This document shows, piece after piece, positions 1 to 9,762 of a stretch of DNA of 64,000 bases (position 1 is the first letter of the stretch; each line of letters starts with the position of its first letter). The stretch covers positions 1 to 64,000 of the forward strand of contig JALCRK010000007.1 of the NCBI GenBank assembly GCA_022652485.1. Direction: 5' to 3'. This DNA comes from Sphingobium sp. Its GTDB lineage: Bacteria > Pseudomonadota > Alphaproteobacteria > Sphingomonadales > Sphingomonadaceae. The position numbers were made by a program, and so were the translations under genes. The notes beneath the pieces were generated by a model. That model saw only the letters and a list, made by a program, of their open reading frames with translations. It ran no database searches and was not told where the DNA came from.

Positions 1-2
1 GA

Positions 3-83
3 GCCTTCACCGATTTTTTCAAGGAGGATTTGGGCTTCATCTTCGTTCCTTCGTCACTACGACGAAGCCCAAATCCTCCTTAA
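3..83 (+). pseudogene. 3' end of a truncated ORF running in from the window edge; its end lies in an inverted duplication
   Basis: Frame 3 reads AFTDFFKEDLGFIFVPSSLRRSPNPP*; the last codons are the inverted copy of the upstream segment. Confidence 0.3.
21..81. repeat. 18-bp perfect inverted repeat (foldback)
   Basis: AAGGAGGATTTGGGCTTC (21-38) versus GAAGCCCAAATCCTCCTT (64-81). Confidence 0.9.
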
Positions 84-289
84 TTCACAACCTCAAATCT
101 GTGCCATTGGCGCTGACGCCGGACAGTTTCGACGTAGCCCGAGGACTGCAGACGCTGCGCCACCTTGGCCAGATGATTACGCGATATGCCATAGCTGCGC
201 GCGATCTCATCGACAGACATTTGCCGGTCGGTCGACGCGAGCAGCATAAGGACCCGCAGGCCGTAGTCGGTTTGTAGACTGAGATGCAT
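80..289 (-). pseudogene. Rrf2-family (NsrR-like) regulator, N-terminal wHTH remnant, 3' truncated/frameshifted
   Basis: MHLSLQTDYGLRVLMLLAS...SVDEIARSYGISRNHLAKVAQRLQSSGYVETVR is typical of Rrf2/NsrR, then the frame diverges and ends in the inverted repeat. Confidence 0.7.
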
Positions 290-336
290 ACCCTAAAATG
301 GGGCAAGCGGGTCTGCGATGCAACCGCATGGTGACG

Positions 337-633
337 TTAGGCCGCGCTGTCAGGCTGCGGGCTTTTTCTGTTCTGCAGTACCTTGACGATGGTCAGCTTT
401 CGCTCGCGGCCATCCCGATCCGGCCATAGGATTGACTGCCCGGTGCGCAGTCCGATCACGCCTGCTCCGACCGGCGTGAGAATGGACACCCGCCCGGCGG
501 AAATATCGGCATCACGCGGATAGACGAGTTCGACCGTCCGATCCGCGCCACTGGCCTGCATGAGAACGGAAATGCAACATGGCTGCGCGAGACTGCATGC
601 TCGCAGGATGCAGCGCATCACGGCCGGAGTCAT
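337..633 (-). CDS. GreA/GreB C-terminal-like / Rnk-type nucleoside diphosphate kinase regulator, possibly 5' degenerate
   Basis: DRTVELVYPRDADISAGRVSILTPVGAGVIGLRTGQSILWP resembles the GreA/GreB C-terminal fold of Rnk. Confidence 0.6.
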   Translation of the reverse strand: MTPAVMRCILRACSLAQPCCISVLMQASGADRTVELVYPRDADISAGRVSILTPVGAGVIGLRTGQSILWPDRDGRERKLTIVKVLQNRKSPQPDSAA

Positions 634-666
634 CTTACGACGATGGAGGTCTTCCGGTTACGGCGT

Positions 667-912
667 TCAGCCAAACGCGTCGGCTATATCCGGCCGAGCT
701 AGGTGCTGAGCTGGTTCGATGGCATCGGTTACCAGAATCGCGAACTTGGCGCCACGATAGCAAATGTCGGGTCTGTGCCAAGCATCGGCAACGGTGAAGC
801 GCTCACCGGCCAGTTCGAGCTGTTCGCCGTGGGAGGGAAGTGCGGAGAAGTGAAAACTTCCCTTGCTAAGGGCCGACTGTCTATCTCGGCCGGAAAAAAT
901 ATCAACCAGCAT
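667..912 (-). CDS. small hypothetical protein
   Basis: ORF between sodB and the rnk-like gene, same strand. Confidence 0.4.
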   Translation of the reverse strand: MLVDIFSGRDRQSALSKGSFHFSALPSHGEQLELAGERFTVADAWHRPDICYRGAKFAILVTDAIEPAQHLARPDIADAFG

Positions 913-936
913 AATCTTGCTCCTTTCGGTGTCGCT

Positions 937-1596
937 TCATTGGATGGTCGAGGCAAATCGCCATTCGTCTTCCTGGCCCAGGGCTGCGGCGTATTGTCGC
1001 TCGGCGAAACGCCAATTGGCTAAGTTGTCCCACCAGGTAGCCAGCCATTTGGCGCGGTCCTGGCGATAGTCGATGTAATAGGCGTGTTCCCAGACATCGC
1101 ATGTCAGCAGTGCAACAGTCCCGTCAGCTGTGATCGGCGTGGCCGCATCATGTGTCGACAGAACCTCGAGCGCACCGCTCCTGGCCACGAGCCAGACCCA
1201 GCCGGATCCGAAATGTCCGACGCCTTCGGAAATAAACTGCTCCCGCAGATTGTTCAGGCTGCCGAATCTGCCCAGACACGCTTGGGCAAGCTGGCCATCT
1301 GGTACCGAGCTTCGCGCCGACATGCTCTCCCAGAAGAAGGCGTGGTTCCACGTCTGGGCGGCGTTATTGAACAGGGCAGTCTGGTTTGACTCGCTCGCCC
1401 TTCGAAGCACACCTTCAAGGCTTACCCCAGCCAGATCCTGCCCGGCCAGGAGGCGGTTCAGGTTCTCGACGTATTTGGCGTGATGGCGCCCGTGATGAAC
1501 TTTCAATGTCTCCTCACCGAGATGAGGCTCAAGGTCCTGCAGGCCGTAAGGCAGTGCGGGAAGTTCAAAAGCTGTATGGACGGTTTGGTCAGACAT
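937..1596 (-). CDS. sodB: superoxide dismutase (Fe/Mn type)
   Basis: FELPALPYGLQDLEPHL...HHGRHHAKYVENLN...QTWNHAFFWESM; DVWEHAYYIDYRQDRAKWL. Confidence 0.95.
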   Translation of the reverse strand: MSDQTVHTAFELPALPYGLQDLEPHLGEETLKVHHGRHHAKYVENLNRLLAGQDLAGVSLEGVLRRASESNQTALFNNAAQTWNHAFFWESMSARSSVPDGQLAQACLGRFGSLNNLREQFISEGVGHFGSGWVWLVARSGALEVLSTHDAATPITADGTVALLTCDVWEHAYYIDYRQDRAKWLATWWDNLANWRFAERQYAAALGQEDEWRFASTIQ

Positions 1597-2020
1597 TGAA
1601 TTGCTCCTGCGGTAAATCTTGATGTGGCGCTCGTGGTTCGTGTGCGATCACGCGGGCGCGCATCGCAGCCAGGCACAGAGCGATGGGAAATATGTCGTGC
1701 GTCCCGCGCGCCTCTCCGTCTGGTCCGCATACGACGACATCGTCGCAATCGTGTTCGATCCAGCAGCCAGCGGGCACCAGCGTCGCCGCAGCCTTCCAGA
1801 TGCGGCTGTAGCGCAAGGCTCGAACCCGTTCGCCATTGCTACCTCTCCAGATGCCCGGCTCCAGTTCCTCCATCTCCGCCAGAGACGGAAAAGCAGCCGC
1901 GCAAATGGTTGCGTCCAGACCGCGCGAGGCGGCGGTGGCGAGCATGCATGCCTTGATGGCGCGCGACATCAGGGCCACTTCACGGCGATCAGGGTCGAGC
2001 TGTGGCAGACGCTCGGCCAT
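1589..2020 (-). CDS. hypothetical protein (start set at internal Met, overlapping the carbonic anhydrase stop)
   Basis: ORF MAERLPQLDPDRREVALMSRAIKACMLATAA... co-directional with neighbours. Confidence 0.55.
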   Translation of the reverse strand: MAERLPQLDPDRREVALMSRAIKACMLATAASRGLDATICAAAFPSLAEMEELEPGIWRGSNGERVRALRYSRIWKAAATLVPAGCWIEHDCDDVVVCGPDGEARGTHDIFPIALCLAAMRARVIAHEPRAPHQDLPQEQFNV

Positions 2021-2694
2021 CAGCCCGATCCTCTTTGGGAGGCCCTGTTCACCCCAAGTGCCGCGGAGTGTTCGACGGGGGCCTCGACCACTTCCAGCAG
2101 CCCATCGGCAATCGAATAGACCCAACCGTGGAGGTTGATCTTGGTACCGCTTGCCCAAGCCTTACGGATCATCGGGTTCTCCGCGAGAAGGTCGACTTGG
2201 GCCGATACATTCCGCCGACACAATTCGTCGGGCATGAGCGACTGCCCCCCGAGTTCGGCCTGGAGGCGAGCGTGCAGGGCGCCTAGTGGTTCGAGCCATC
2301 TGGAAATGGCGCCCGGTACTCCACCATTCATTGCGGCATGTACCCCGCCGCACCCGTAGTGGCCGACGACTATGACGTGCTCGACCTTGAGGACGTCGAC
2401 CGCGAACTGCAGCGCGGCAAGGAAGTTCGGGTCATCTGGTTTGGTCAGATTGGCCACGTTGCGGTGCACGAACATTTCGCCCGGATCGAGATCGACGATT
2501 TCGGTCGCGGGAACACGGCTGTCGGAACAGCCAATCCAGAAATAGCGCGGCTTCTGCTGATCGACGAGACGCTGAAAGAAGCCGGGATCGATATCTGTCT
2601 TCCCCTCGGCCCATTTCGCGTTCCGCTCGAACAGCCTTGCCAGTTGGCCGTCCTCGGCGGAAGCGGGATGCTCCGGGGCGGACGCCGCGGTCAT
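2020..2694 (-). CDS. beta-class carbonic anhydrase
   Basis: WIGCSDSRVPATEIVDLDPGEMFVHRNVANL ... VIVVGHYGCGGVHAAM. Confidence 0.95.
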   Translation of the reverse strand: MTAASAPEHPASAEDGQLARLFERNAKWAEGKTDIDPGFFQRLVDQQKPRYFWIGCSDSRVPATEIVDLDPGEMFVHRNVANLTKPDDPNFLAALQFAVDVLKVEHVIVVGHYGCGGVHAAMNGGVPGAISRWLEPLGALHARLQAELGGQSLMPDELCRRNVSAQVDLLAENPMIRKAWASGTKINLHGWVYSIADGLLEVVEAPVEHSAALGVNRASQRGSG

Positions 2695-3332
2695 GGTCGA
2701 CCCGCTTGGAGATCTACAATTCGCAGATAGGGCTTGAGCGTCCGGTATCCTTGGGGGAATTGCCGCGTGGCTTCGTCGTCGGAGAGCTTCGGCGAAATGA
2801 CCACCGGCTCGCCGGGCGTCCAGTTGACCGGGGTGGCGATGCTGCGTGCGTCGGTCAACTGCAGGCTGTCGATCGCGCGCAGGATCTCCGCAAAATTGCG
2901 GCCGGTGCTGGGCGGATAGGTGAGAATCAGGCGCACTTTTTTCGCCGGATCAATCACGAACACGGAACGCACGGTAACTGCAGGATCGCAGTCGGGGTGG
3001 ATCATGTCGTAAAGCGCGGCGACCCGGCCATCGGGATCAGCGATCATCGGAAAGTCGAGACGAGCGCCTTGGGTTTCCTCGATGTCTTTTTCCCATTTGT
3101 GGTGCGCCTCCACCGGGTCCACCGACAGACCGATCGGCTTGACGTTGCGCTTGTCCCATTCGGGTCGCAACTTTGCCACTTCGCCAAGCTCCGTCGTGCA
3201 CACGGGCGTGAAGTTCTTCGGGTGACTGAAAAGCAGCCCCCAACTGGACCCCAGCCATTCATGGAAGCGGATAGGCCCATGGGTGCTGTTCTGTTCGAAA
3301 TCGGGGGCAACCTGCCCGAGCTGGATGGTCAT
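2691..3332 (-). CDS. 1-Cys peroxiredoxin (Prx6-like)
   Basis: LFSHPKNFTPVCTTELGEVAKL; YPPSTGRNFAEILRAIDSLQL. Confidence 0.93.
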   Translation of the reverse strand: MTIQLGQVAPDFEQNSTHGPIRFHEWLGSSWGLLFSHPKNFTPVCTTELGEVAKLRPEWDKRNVKPIGLSVDPVEAHHKWEKDIEETQGARLDFPMIADPDGRVAALYDMIHPDCDPAVTVRSVFVIDPAKKVRLILTYPPSTGRNFAEILRAIDSLQLTDARSIATPVNWTPGEPVVISPKLSDDEATRQFPQGYRTLKPYLRIVDLQAGRP

Positions 3333-3385
3333 ACAGGCTCCTGTCTAAATGATTGCGGAGATGTGGAACCGCTAAATGCAGCAAG

Positions 3386-3416
3386 CAAACGAATGATATT
3401 GTTGTTTGAAAGCAAT
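3386..3416. promoter_or_regulatory. candidate LysR-type site: CAAACGAATGATATTG plus ATTG-N11-CAAT dyad
   Basis: ATTG (3398-3401)-N11-CAAT (3413-3416); the first 16 nt recur inverted upstream of cysJ. Confidence 0.55.
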
Positions 3417-3580
3417 AAATATGCTTGAATGACCGCTCTCCGATTCGAGGAGAAGCGCATCTAGTCCGGACTGCCTGTGCATCTCGCAGCCAAGCGCTCC
3501 ACGGGCTTTTGCTTCTCGTCGCTGGCTAATACATCCAAGATGATGAGTTGTATGGCAATTCAAATAAGGAATATTGCGGT

Positions 3581-4429
3581 ATGGACATCGGAATCGCGCG
3601 GACGTTCCTGGAAGTGGTCAAGACCGGAAGCTTCGTCCGCGCTGCGGAAAACCTGAACCTCACTCAAACTGCAGTCAGCGCCCGCATCCGCGTGCTGGAG
3701 GATCAACTCGACCGACCGGTGTTCATCCGCAACAAGGCCGGCGCTCGGTTGACACCGGCTGGCGAGCAGTTCCAGCGTTTCGCCACCACTCTCGTGCAGG
3801 TCTGGGCCCGGGCGCAGCGGGCGGTGGCCTTGCCTCCGGGGCGCGAAACGGTGGTCACCATCGGCGCGGAACTCAGTCTATGGAGCCCCCTGCTCAGGCA
3901 CTGGTTGCTGTGGATGCGGCGCGAGTGTCCGGAGATTGCTGTCAGCACGCAGATCGACGCTTCGGAACGCCTGATGGAACAGGTTCAGGATGGATCGCTC
4001 GACGTTGCCGTGATCTATGCCGCGCCGAGCCGGCCCGGTGTGATTGCCGAACTCCTGTTCGAGGAAAAGCTGGTGCTGGCCCGGACAACGCCGACCAGCG
4101 CTCCGCTTGCGCCCGAGGATCACGTGCAGATCGACTGGGGCGAGGAATTTGCCGCCAGCTACCAGGCGGCCTTTCCCGACCTGCCCAACGCCGTGGTCTC
4201 GATCAGTTATGGTCCTCTGGCGCTCGAATACATCCTCGCGACCGGGGGGAGCGGTTATTTCCGCAAAGGCTTCATCCGTTCCTATCTGGAAGAGGGGCGA
4301 CTGGCACTAGTGCCGGGTAGTCCGGAATTTTCCTATTCGGCCTATGTCGTCCATTCGACCAAGGCCGATGCGGGCGTGATGGATCGGATACGCGCGGGTC
4401 TGCGCGCAGCGGCGGAGATTGCGACATGA
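3581..4429 (+). CDS. LysR-family transcriptional regulator
   Basis: N-terminal HTH IARTFLEVVKTGSFVRAAENLNLTQTAVSARIRVLEDQLD. Confidence 0.93.
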   Translation: MDIGIARTFLEVVKTGSFVRAAENLNLTQTAVSARIRVLEDQLDRPVFIRNKAGARLTPAGEQFQRFATTLVQVWARAQRAVALPPGRETVVTIGAELSLWSPLLRHWLLWMRRECPEIAVSTQIDASERLMEQVQDGSLDVAVIYAAPSRPGVIAELLFEEKLVLARTTPTSAPLAPEDHVQIDWGEEFAASYQAAFPDLPNAVVSISYGPLALEYILATGGSGYFRKGFIRSYLEEGRLALVPGSPEFSYSAYVVHSTKADAGVMDRIRAGLRAAAEIAT

Positions 4430-4905
4430 CCAACCAGCCCTCCTCACCTCCCTGTGGCGCCGCCGAAGCGGACGACGTCTACATTGGCTATGCCGGTCGC
4501 AACGAATTGCTGTTGGTGCTCAACGAGTTGCTTGAAGCCGAACGTGCCGGGGCGAAGGTTGCACTCGCCAGCACCAAGGCGGTGGCGGACGACTATGCCG
4601 CCCTGATGCGGCAAGTCCGGGATGATGAAGCGCACTGGTGCGAAATGCTCGATCGGCAGATTCGCCGCCTTGGCGGAACGCCGTCCGCCGCGACCGGAGC
4701 GTTCCGCGAAAAAGCCCTCGCCATCGCCGATCCGCTGGAGCGTCTGGCGTTTCTCAATCGCGGACAGGGCTGGGTTGTGCGCAAGCTGGTAGAATTGCTG
4801 CCGAGGGTGCGCGACGATGCACTTCATGCCGATTTGAATGCGATGGTCGCCGGGCACCGGACGAACATCGATATCGCCAACGCCTTCCACAGCTCGGGCA
4901 GTTGA
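4426..4905 (+). CDS. ferritin-like / DUF6306-type protein
   Basis: ELLLVLNELLEAERAGAKVA...RDDEAHWCEMLDRQIRRLGGTPS. Confidence 0.6.
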   Translation: MTNQPSSPPCGAAEADDVYIGYAGRNELLLVLNELLEAERAGAKVALASTKAVADDYAALMRQVRDDEAHWCEMLDRQIRRLGGTPSAATGAFREKALAIADPLERLAFLNRGQGWVVRKLVELLPRVRDDALHADLNAMVAGHRTNIDIANAFHSSGS

Positions 4906-4930
4906 GTGCAATTTTTGCGTGTTGAATAAC

Positions 4931-4946
4931 CAATAACATTCGTTTG
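4931..4946 (-). promoter_or_regulatory. second copy of the candidate LysR site (CAAACGAATGTTATTG on minus strand)
   Basis: 15/16 identical to 3386-3401, ~104 bp upstream of cysJ. Confidence 0.55.
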
Positions 4947-5049
4947 TGTTATTTCATCAACTGCCGGACATGTTCTCCGACACGGCAACGACCCGACAGC
5001 GCCCCAATTCCGGCGATGCATCTGGAGGCCTTTTCGAGGAACGTAACAG

Positions 5050-6840
5050 ATGGCGGCGAATGTTGTGCCGGGGTCAGCCTTGGCACCGTCACAATGGCAA
5101 TTGGTGCAAGATCTGGGCAAGGGCCTCGTGCCCGCGCAGGCCCTGTGGCTCAGCGGATATTTTGCCGGGCTGGCTCAAGGCTTTCCTGCTGGCCAGCCTG
5201 CCGCAACGCCTGCGACAGGGGCGCGGCGCCTGACCATTCTCTATGGCAGCGAAACCGGCAACGCGGCCGAACTCGCCTGCGCACTGGAGACGACGGCCCG
5301 GGACAGAGGGATGGCCGCAACGGTGGCGGACATGGCCGATTACAAGATGCGGCAATTGGCGCAAGAAGAAGACCTGCTGATCGTGGTCAGCACCTATGGC
5401 GAAGGTGATCCGCCGCAACCGGCAACCGGCTTTTTCGAATTCGTTGAAGGGCGCAAGGCGCCCCGGCTGGAAAACCTGCGCTTTGCCGTCCTGGCTCTCG
5501 GCGATTCCACCTACGAATACTTCTGCGAAGCCGGCAAGCGGCTCGATCGCCGGCTCGAGGAACTCGGCGCCAAACGTCTGCTTGAGAGGGTCGATTGCGA
5601 TATCGACTATGACGATGCAGCTGCGGCGTGGACGACAGCTGTCGTTGAACACCTCGCCAGTGAAGCGGCCGCCACGCCCGTATCGGTAGCTGCAGCGACA
5701 GGCGAAACCGTGCCGGCGACAGTCCACGACAAGCGCAATCCGTTTCCGGCCGCGATCATCGAGAACATCGCCATCGTTGGCCGGGGGTCGAGCAAGGAAA
5801 CCCGCCATGTCGAATTCTCGCTGGCGGGATCGGGCCTGACCTATCAGCCGGGCGATGCGCTGGGAATCGCGGCCTCGAACGATCCAGGGGTGGTGGCGGA
5901 CCTGCTCGATGCACTCGCGCTTTCGCCCGACGCCGCGTTTGAAATCAAAGGGCGGCAGGCCACCCTTGGCGAGGCGCTGACTCACCGCTTCGAGATCACG
6001 CTCACAACGCCCCGGTTCCTCGACTACTGGGCCATGTTGAGCGACAGTAGCGCCTTGAAGCAGTTGCGCGAAGAGGACCGTTCGGGCGAGCGCTCAGTCT
6101 TCCTGCGCACGCACCACATCGTCGATATCGTCCGCCGCTTTCCGGTGGCAGGGGTGATGCCGCAAAGCTTCGTTTCGGCGCTGCGCCCGTTGCAGCCCCG
6201 GCTCTATTCAATCGCATCGAGCCTGGCCGCCGCGCCGGACGAGGCGCACCTTACGGTCGCGCCGGTGCGCTATGCGCTGCACGGGGAGGCGCGCAGCGGG
6301 GTGGCATCCGGCCTGCTGGCGGACCGCGCCGCACCTGACGCGGTGCTGCCGGTCTATGTTCAGGCCAACCCCCATTTCCGTCTTCCGGACGGCGATGTGC
6401 CCATCGTGATGATCGGCGCGGGAACTGGCGTCGCGCCTTACCGCGCTTTCATGCAGGAGCGCGAGGCGCACGGCGCCGGCGGCAAGAACTGGCTGTTCTT
6501 TGGCGAGCGCAATTTTCGCACCGACTTCCTTTACCAAAGCGAATGGCAGGCGTGGCTGAAGGACGGAACGCTGGGCCGGATGGACGTCGCGTTTTCGCGC
6601 GACCGGAGTGACAAGGTCTACGTCCAGCATCGCATGAAGGAACAGGCGCGCGACCTGTTTGCCTGGCTGGAGGACGGTGCGCACGTCTATGTCTGCGGCG
6701 ATGCTGCCCATCTTGCGCCAGATGTTCACGCGGCGCTGATCGACGTCGTGGCGTGTGAGGCGCACATCGGGCGCGAGGCGGCCGAAGATTATATCCGTTC
6801 GCTTCAGGCCGACCACCGCTACCAGCGCGATGTCTATTGA
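5050..6840 (+). CDS. cysJ: sulfite reductase (NADPH) flavoprotein alpha subunit
   Basis: Flavodoxin domain LTILYGSETGNAAELA, FAD domain RLYSIASS, NADPH domain MIGAGTGVAPYRAFMQER. Confidence 0.92.
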   Translation: MAANVVPGSALAPSQWQLVQDLGKGLVPAQALWLSGYFAGLAQGFPAGQPAATPATGARRLTILYGSETGNAAELACALETTARDRGMAATVADMADYKMRQLAQEEDLLIVVSTYGEGDPPQPATGFFEFVEGRKAPRLENLRFAVLALGDSTYEYFCEAGKRLDRRLEELGAKRLLERVDCDIDYDDAAAAWTTAVVEHLASEAAATPVSVAAATGETVPATVHDKRNPFPAAIIENIAIVGRGSSKETRHVEFSLAGSGLTYQPGDALGIAASNDPGVVADLLDALALSPDAAFEIKGRQATLGEALTHRFEITLTTPRFLDYWAMLSDSSALKQLREEDRSGERSVFLRTHHIVDIVRRFPVAGVMPQSFVSALRPLQPRLYSIASSLAAAPDEAHLTVAPVRYALHGEARSGVASGLLADRAAPDAVLPVYVQANPHFRLPDGDVPIVMIGAGTGVAPYRAFMQEREAHGAGGKNWLFFGERNFRTDFLYQSEWQAWLKDGTLGRMDVAFSRDRSDKVYVQHRMKEQARDLFAWLEDGAHVYVCGDAAHLAPDVHAALIDVVACEAHIGREAAEDYIRSLQADHRYQRDVY

Positions 6841-6850
6841 GGGGCCGAGC

Positions 6851-8563
6851 ATGACCGAGACCATCGACCGCAGCCACGACATTTCGCAAGCGCTCGACCG
6901 GCTAAGCGCCGACGAGCGGATGAAGGATGCCAGCGACTACTTGCGCGGGACCATCGCCGAAGGCCTGCTCGACCGCATCACCGGGGCCGTCCCATCGGCG
7001 GATGACGTGAAGCTGATGAAGTTTCACGGCATCTACCAGCAGGACGACCGGGACTTGCGCGACGAGCGCCGCCGCCAGAAGCTGGAACCGGCCTACCAGT
7101 TCATGATCCGGGTGCGCCTGCCGGGCGGGGTCTGCACCCCGGCGCAGTGGCTGAAGCTGGACGAGCTGGCCCGCGCGCATGGCGGAGAGACGCTGCGCAT
7201 CACTACCCGCCAGACATTCCAGTTCCACTGGGTGCTGAAGGACAGCTTGCGCCCGATTATCCAGGGCTTGCACGAAACCCTGCTCGACACGATCGCCGCT
7301 TGCGGCGACGACAGCCGCGGCGTGATGTCCACGGTCGATCCGCAGGCATCGCGCTTTCATGCTGAAGTAGCCGCCCTGGCCAAGCGGGTTAGCGATCATG
7401 TGATCCCGAAGACGCGGGCATATCACGAAATCTGGTACGGTGATGAACGCGTTGCCTCGTCCGCGCCGGAAGAGCTGTTCTATGGCCGGACCTACATGCC
7501 GCGAAAGTTCAAGATCGGCTTCGCTCTGCCGCCGTCGAACGACATCGACGTCTATGCGCAGGATCTGGGGTTCATCGCGATCGGCGGCGAAGGGGGGCTC
7601 GAAGGCTTCAACGTAGTAATCGGCGGGGGCATGGGACGGACCGACCAGGCACCCGAAACATATCCGCGTCTGGCGAGCCTGATCGGCTTTGTGCCTGAAG
7701 ACCGCGTGATCGCCTGCGCCGACGCAGTGATGACCGTGCAGCGTGACTATGGCGACCGCAAGGACCGGCAGCGCGCCCGGTTCAAGTACACGATCGACGA
7801 CAAGGGGCTGGACTGGGTCAAGGCCGAGATCGAGCGCGTGATGGGCGCATCCTTCGAAGAAGCGCGACGGTTCTCGTTCGCCTCGAACGGCGATACGTTT
7901 GGCTGGCAGGAAACCCCCGACGGCCGGTTCCACCGCACGATATTCGTCGAGAACGGCCGGCTCGATACGCGGCTGCTCGATGCCTTTCGTGATGTCGCCC
8001 GCATTCATCGAGGCACCTTCCGCATGACTCCCAACCAGAACGTCATCATCGCCGGGGTGTGGGCGGAGGATCGCGCGGCAATCGAAGCGCTGCTGGCCGA
8101 GCACTGGCCCGACGGGAGCGAGGCGTCCACGCTTCGGCGCAATGCCATTGCCTGTGTCGCCCTGCCGACTTGCGGGCTGGCCATGGCGGAGAGCGAGCGT
8201 TACCTTCCTTCGCTACTCGGCCGGATCGAGGCGATCCTTGCGGCACACGGACTGTCGGAAGAACCGATCACCATCCGCATGAGCGGTTGCCCTAACGGCT
8301 GTTCGCGCCCCTACATCGCCGAAATCGGGCTGACCGGGCGGGCTCCCGGCAAGTACAATCTCTATCTCGGCGGTGGATTTCACGGGGACCGGCTCAATCG
8401 GATGATCCGCGAGAACGTGGGCGAGGCGGTGATCCTCGAGGTGCTGGACGAAGTGCTGGGGCGCTATGCCCGCGAACGCGAACCGGGTGAACGGCTAGGC
8501 GATTTCACAATCCGCGCCGGTATTGTGCGCGAGGTCACAGAAGGACACCTGTTCAATGACTGA
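6851..8563 (+). CDS. cysI: sulfite reductase (NADPH) hemoprotein beta subunit
   Basis: CVALPTCGLAMAESERYLP ... RMSGCPNGCSRPYIAEIGLTGRAPGKYNLYLGG (siroheme/4Fe4S motif). Confidence 0.95.
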   Translation: MTETIDRSHDISQALDRLSADERMKDASDYLRGTIAEGLLDRITGAVPSADDVKLMKFHGIYQQDDRDLRDERRRQKLEPAYQFMIRVRLPGGVCTPAQWLKLDELARAHGGETLRITTRQTFQFHWVLKDSLRPIIQGLHETLLDTIAACGDDSRGVMSTVDPQASRFHAEVAALAKRVSDHVIPKTRAYHEIWYGDERVASSAPEELFYGRTYMPRKFKIGFALPPSNDIDVYAQDLGFIAIGGEGGLEGFNVVIGGGMGRTDQAPETYPRLASLIGFVPEDRVIACADAVMTVQRDYGDRKDRQRARFKYTIDDKGLDWVKAEIERVMGASFEEARRFSFASNGDTFGWQETPDGRFHRTIFVENGRLDTRLLDAFRDVARIHRGTFRMTPNQNVIIAGVWAEDRAAIEALLAEHWPDGSEASTLRRNAIACVALPTCGLAMAESERYLPSLLGRIEAILAAHGLSEEPITIRMSGCPNGCSRPYIAEIGLTGRAPGKYNLYLGGGFHGDRLNRMIRENVGEAVILEVLDEVLGRYAREREPGERLGDFTIRAGIVREVTEGHLFND

Positions 8564-9725
8564 CAACAACAGTCGACCGCGCCCTGAAACCATCGCCGCC
8601 GCGCATGGCGTGGCCAGCGATGCCGCGTTCGGAGCGGTATCTCCGCCGCTGTATTTTTCCACGACCTACGAATTTGCCGGATACGATCAGCCGCGCGCCT
8701 ACGACTATGGTCGCGCTGGCAACCCCACGCGCGACCTTCTGGCCGATGCGATCGCCCGGCTGGAGGGCGGGGCAGGGGCGGTCATTACGTCCAGCGGAAT
8801 GGCAGCGATCGACCTTCTCGTCAGCCGGCTTTCGGCGGGCAACGGAGTGCTGGCTCCGCACGATTGCTATGGCGGGACCATCCGTCTGCTCAAGGCCCGC
8901 GCCGAACGGGGACAGATCGCGCTACGGTTGGTCGACCAGGGAGATACCGATGCCGTTGCAGAGGCGCTGCGCGACCGGCCCGGGCTGGTGTTGGTCGAGA
9001 CGCCCAGCAACCCGCTGATGCGGGTGGTTGATATCGCGGCGTTGGCGTCCGCTGCGCACGAGGTGGGTGCCAAGGTGGCCGTCGATAACACCTTCCTCTC
9101 CCCAGTAATCCAGCAGCCGCTGACGCAGGGTGCCGACTACGTCGTCCATTCCACAACCAAGTACCTCAACGGGCATTCCGACGTGATCGGCGGCGCGGTT
9201 GTCGCCGCCGACCCGGTTGAAGTGGAGGCGCTGCGCCACTGGGGCAACGTTGTCGGCAGCACCGGCGCGCCGTTCGATGCCTGGCTGACCTTGCGCGGCC
9301 TGCGCACGTTGTTTCCCCGCATGGAACGCCAGCAGATTAACGCGATGGCCGTCGCGCAGTATCTGGAGCATCACTCGGCGGTGTCGATCGTGCACTACCC
9401 TGGTTTGTCCTCTCATCCCGGCCATGCCATCGCCAGCCGCCAGCAGCGCGGCTTCGGCGCAATGCTGAGCTTCGAACTGGCGGGAGGGACTGAGGCGGTG
9501 AAGCGGTTCATCGCCGCCGTGGACTGTTTTACCCTCGCGGAATCGCTGGGCGGGGTGGAAAGCCTGGTGGTCCACCCGGCGACGATGACTCACGCCGACA
9601 TGGGCGTCGAGGCCCGGGCGCTTGCCGGGATCAGCGACAGCCTTCTGCGCCTCTCGGTCGGCATCGAGGCGGAGCAGGATCTGATCGCCGGGCTGGAACG
9701 GGGGCTCGACGCATGCGCGGTTTGA
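8556..9725 (+). CDS. PLP-dependent trans-sulfuration enzyme (cystathionine gamma-synthase / O-succinylhomoserine sulfhydrylase family)
   Basis: AYDYGRAGNPTRDLL ... VVHSTTKYLNGHSDVIGG (PLP lysine). Confidence 0.9.
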   Translation: MTDNNSRPRPETIAAAHGVASDAAFGAVSPPLYFSTTYEFAGYDQPRAYDYGRAGNPTRDLLADAIARLEGGAGAVITSSGMAAIDLLVSRLSAGNGVLAPHDCYGGTIRLLKARAERGQIALRLVDQGDTDAVAEALRDRPGLVLVETPSNPLMRVVDIAALASAAHEVGAKVAVDNTFLSPVIQQPLTQGADYVVHSTTKYLNGHSDVIGGAVVAADPVEVEALRHWGNVVGSTGAPFDAWLTLRGLRTLFPRMERQQINAMAVAQYLEHHSAVSIVHYPGLSSHPGHAIASRQQRGFGAMLSFELAGGTEAVKRFIAAVDCFTLAESLGGVESLVVHPATMTHADMGVEARALAGISDSLLRLSVGIEAEQDLIAGLERGLDACAV

Positions 9726-9762
9726 GGAGTTGGGCAGCGGTAACGGACAGGGAGGCGTTGGC

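Noticed and set aside
6902-8104. 400-aa minus-strand ORF
   Set aside because: Antisense shadow of cysI, which has unmistakable siroheme motifs.
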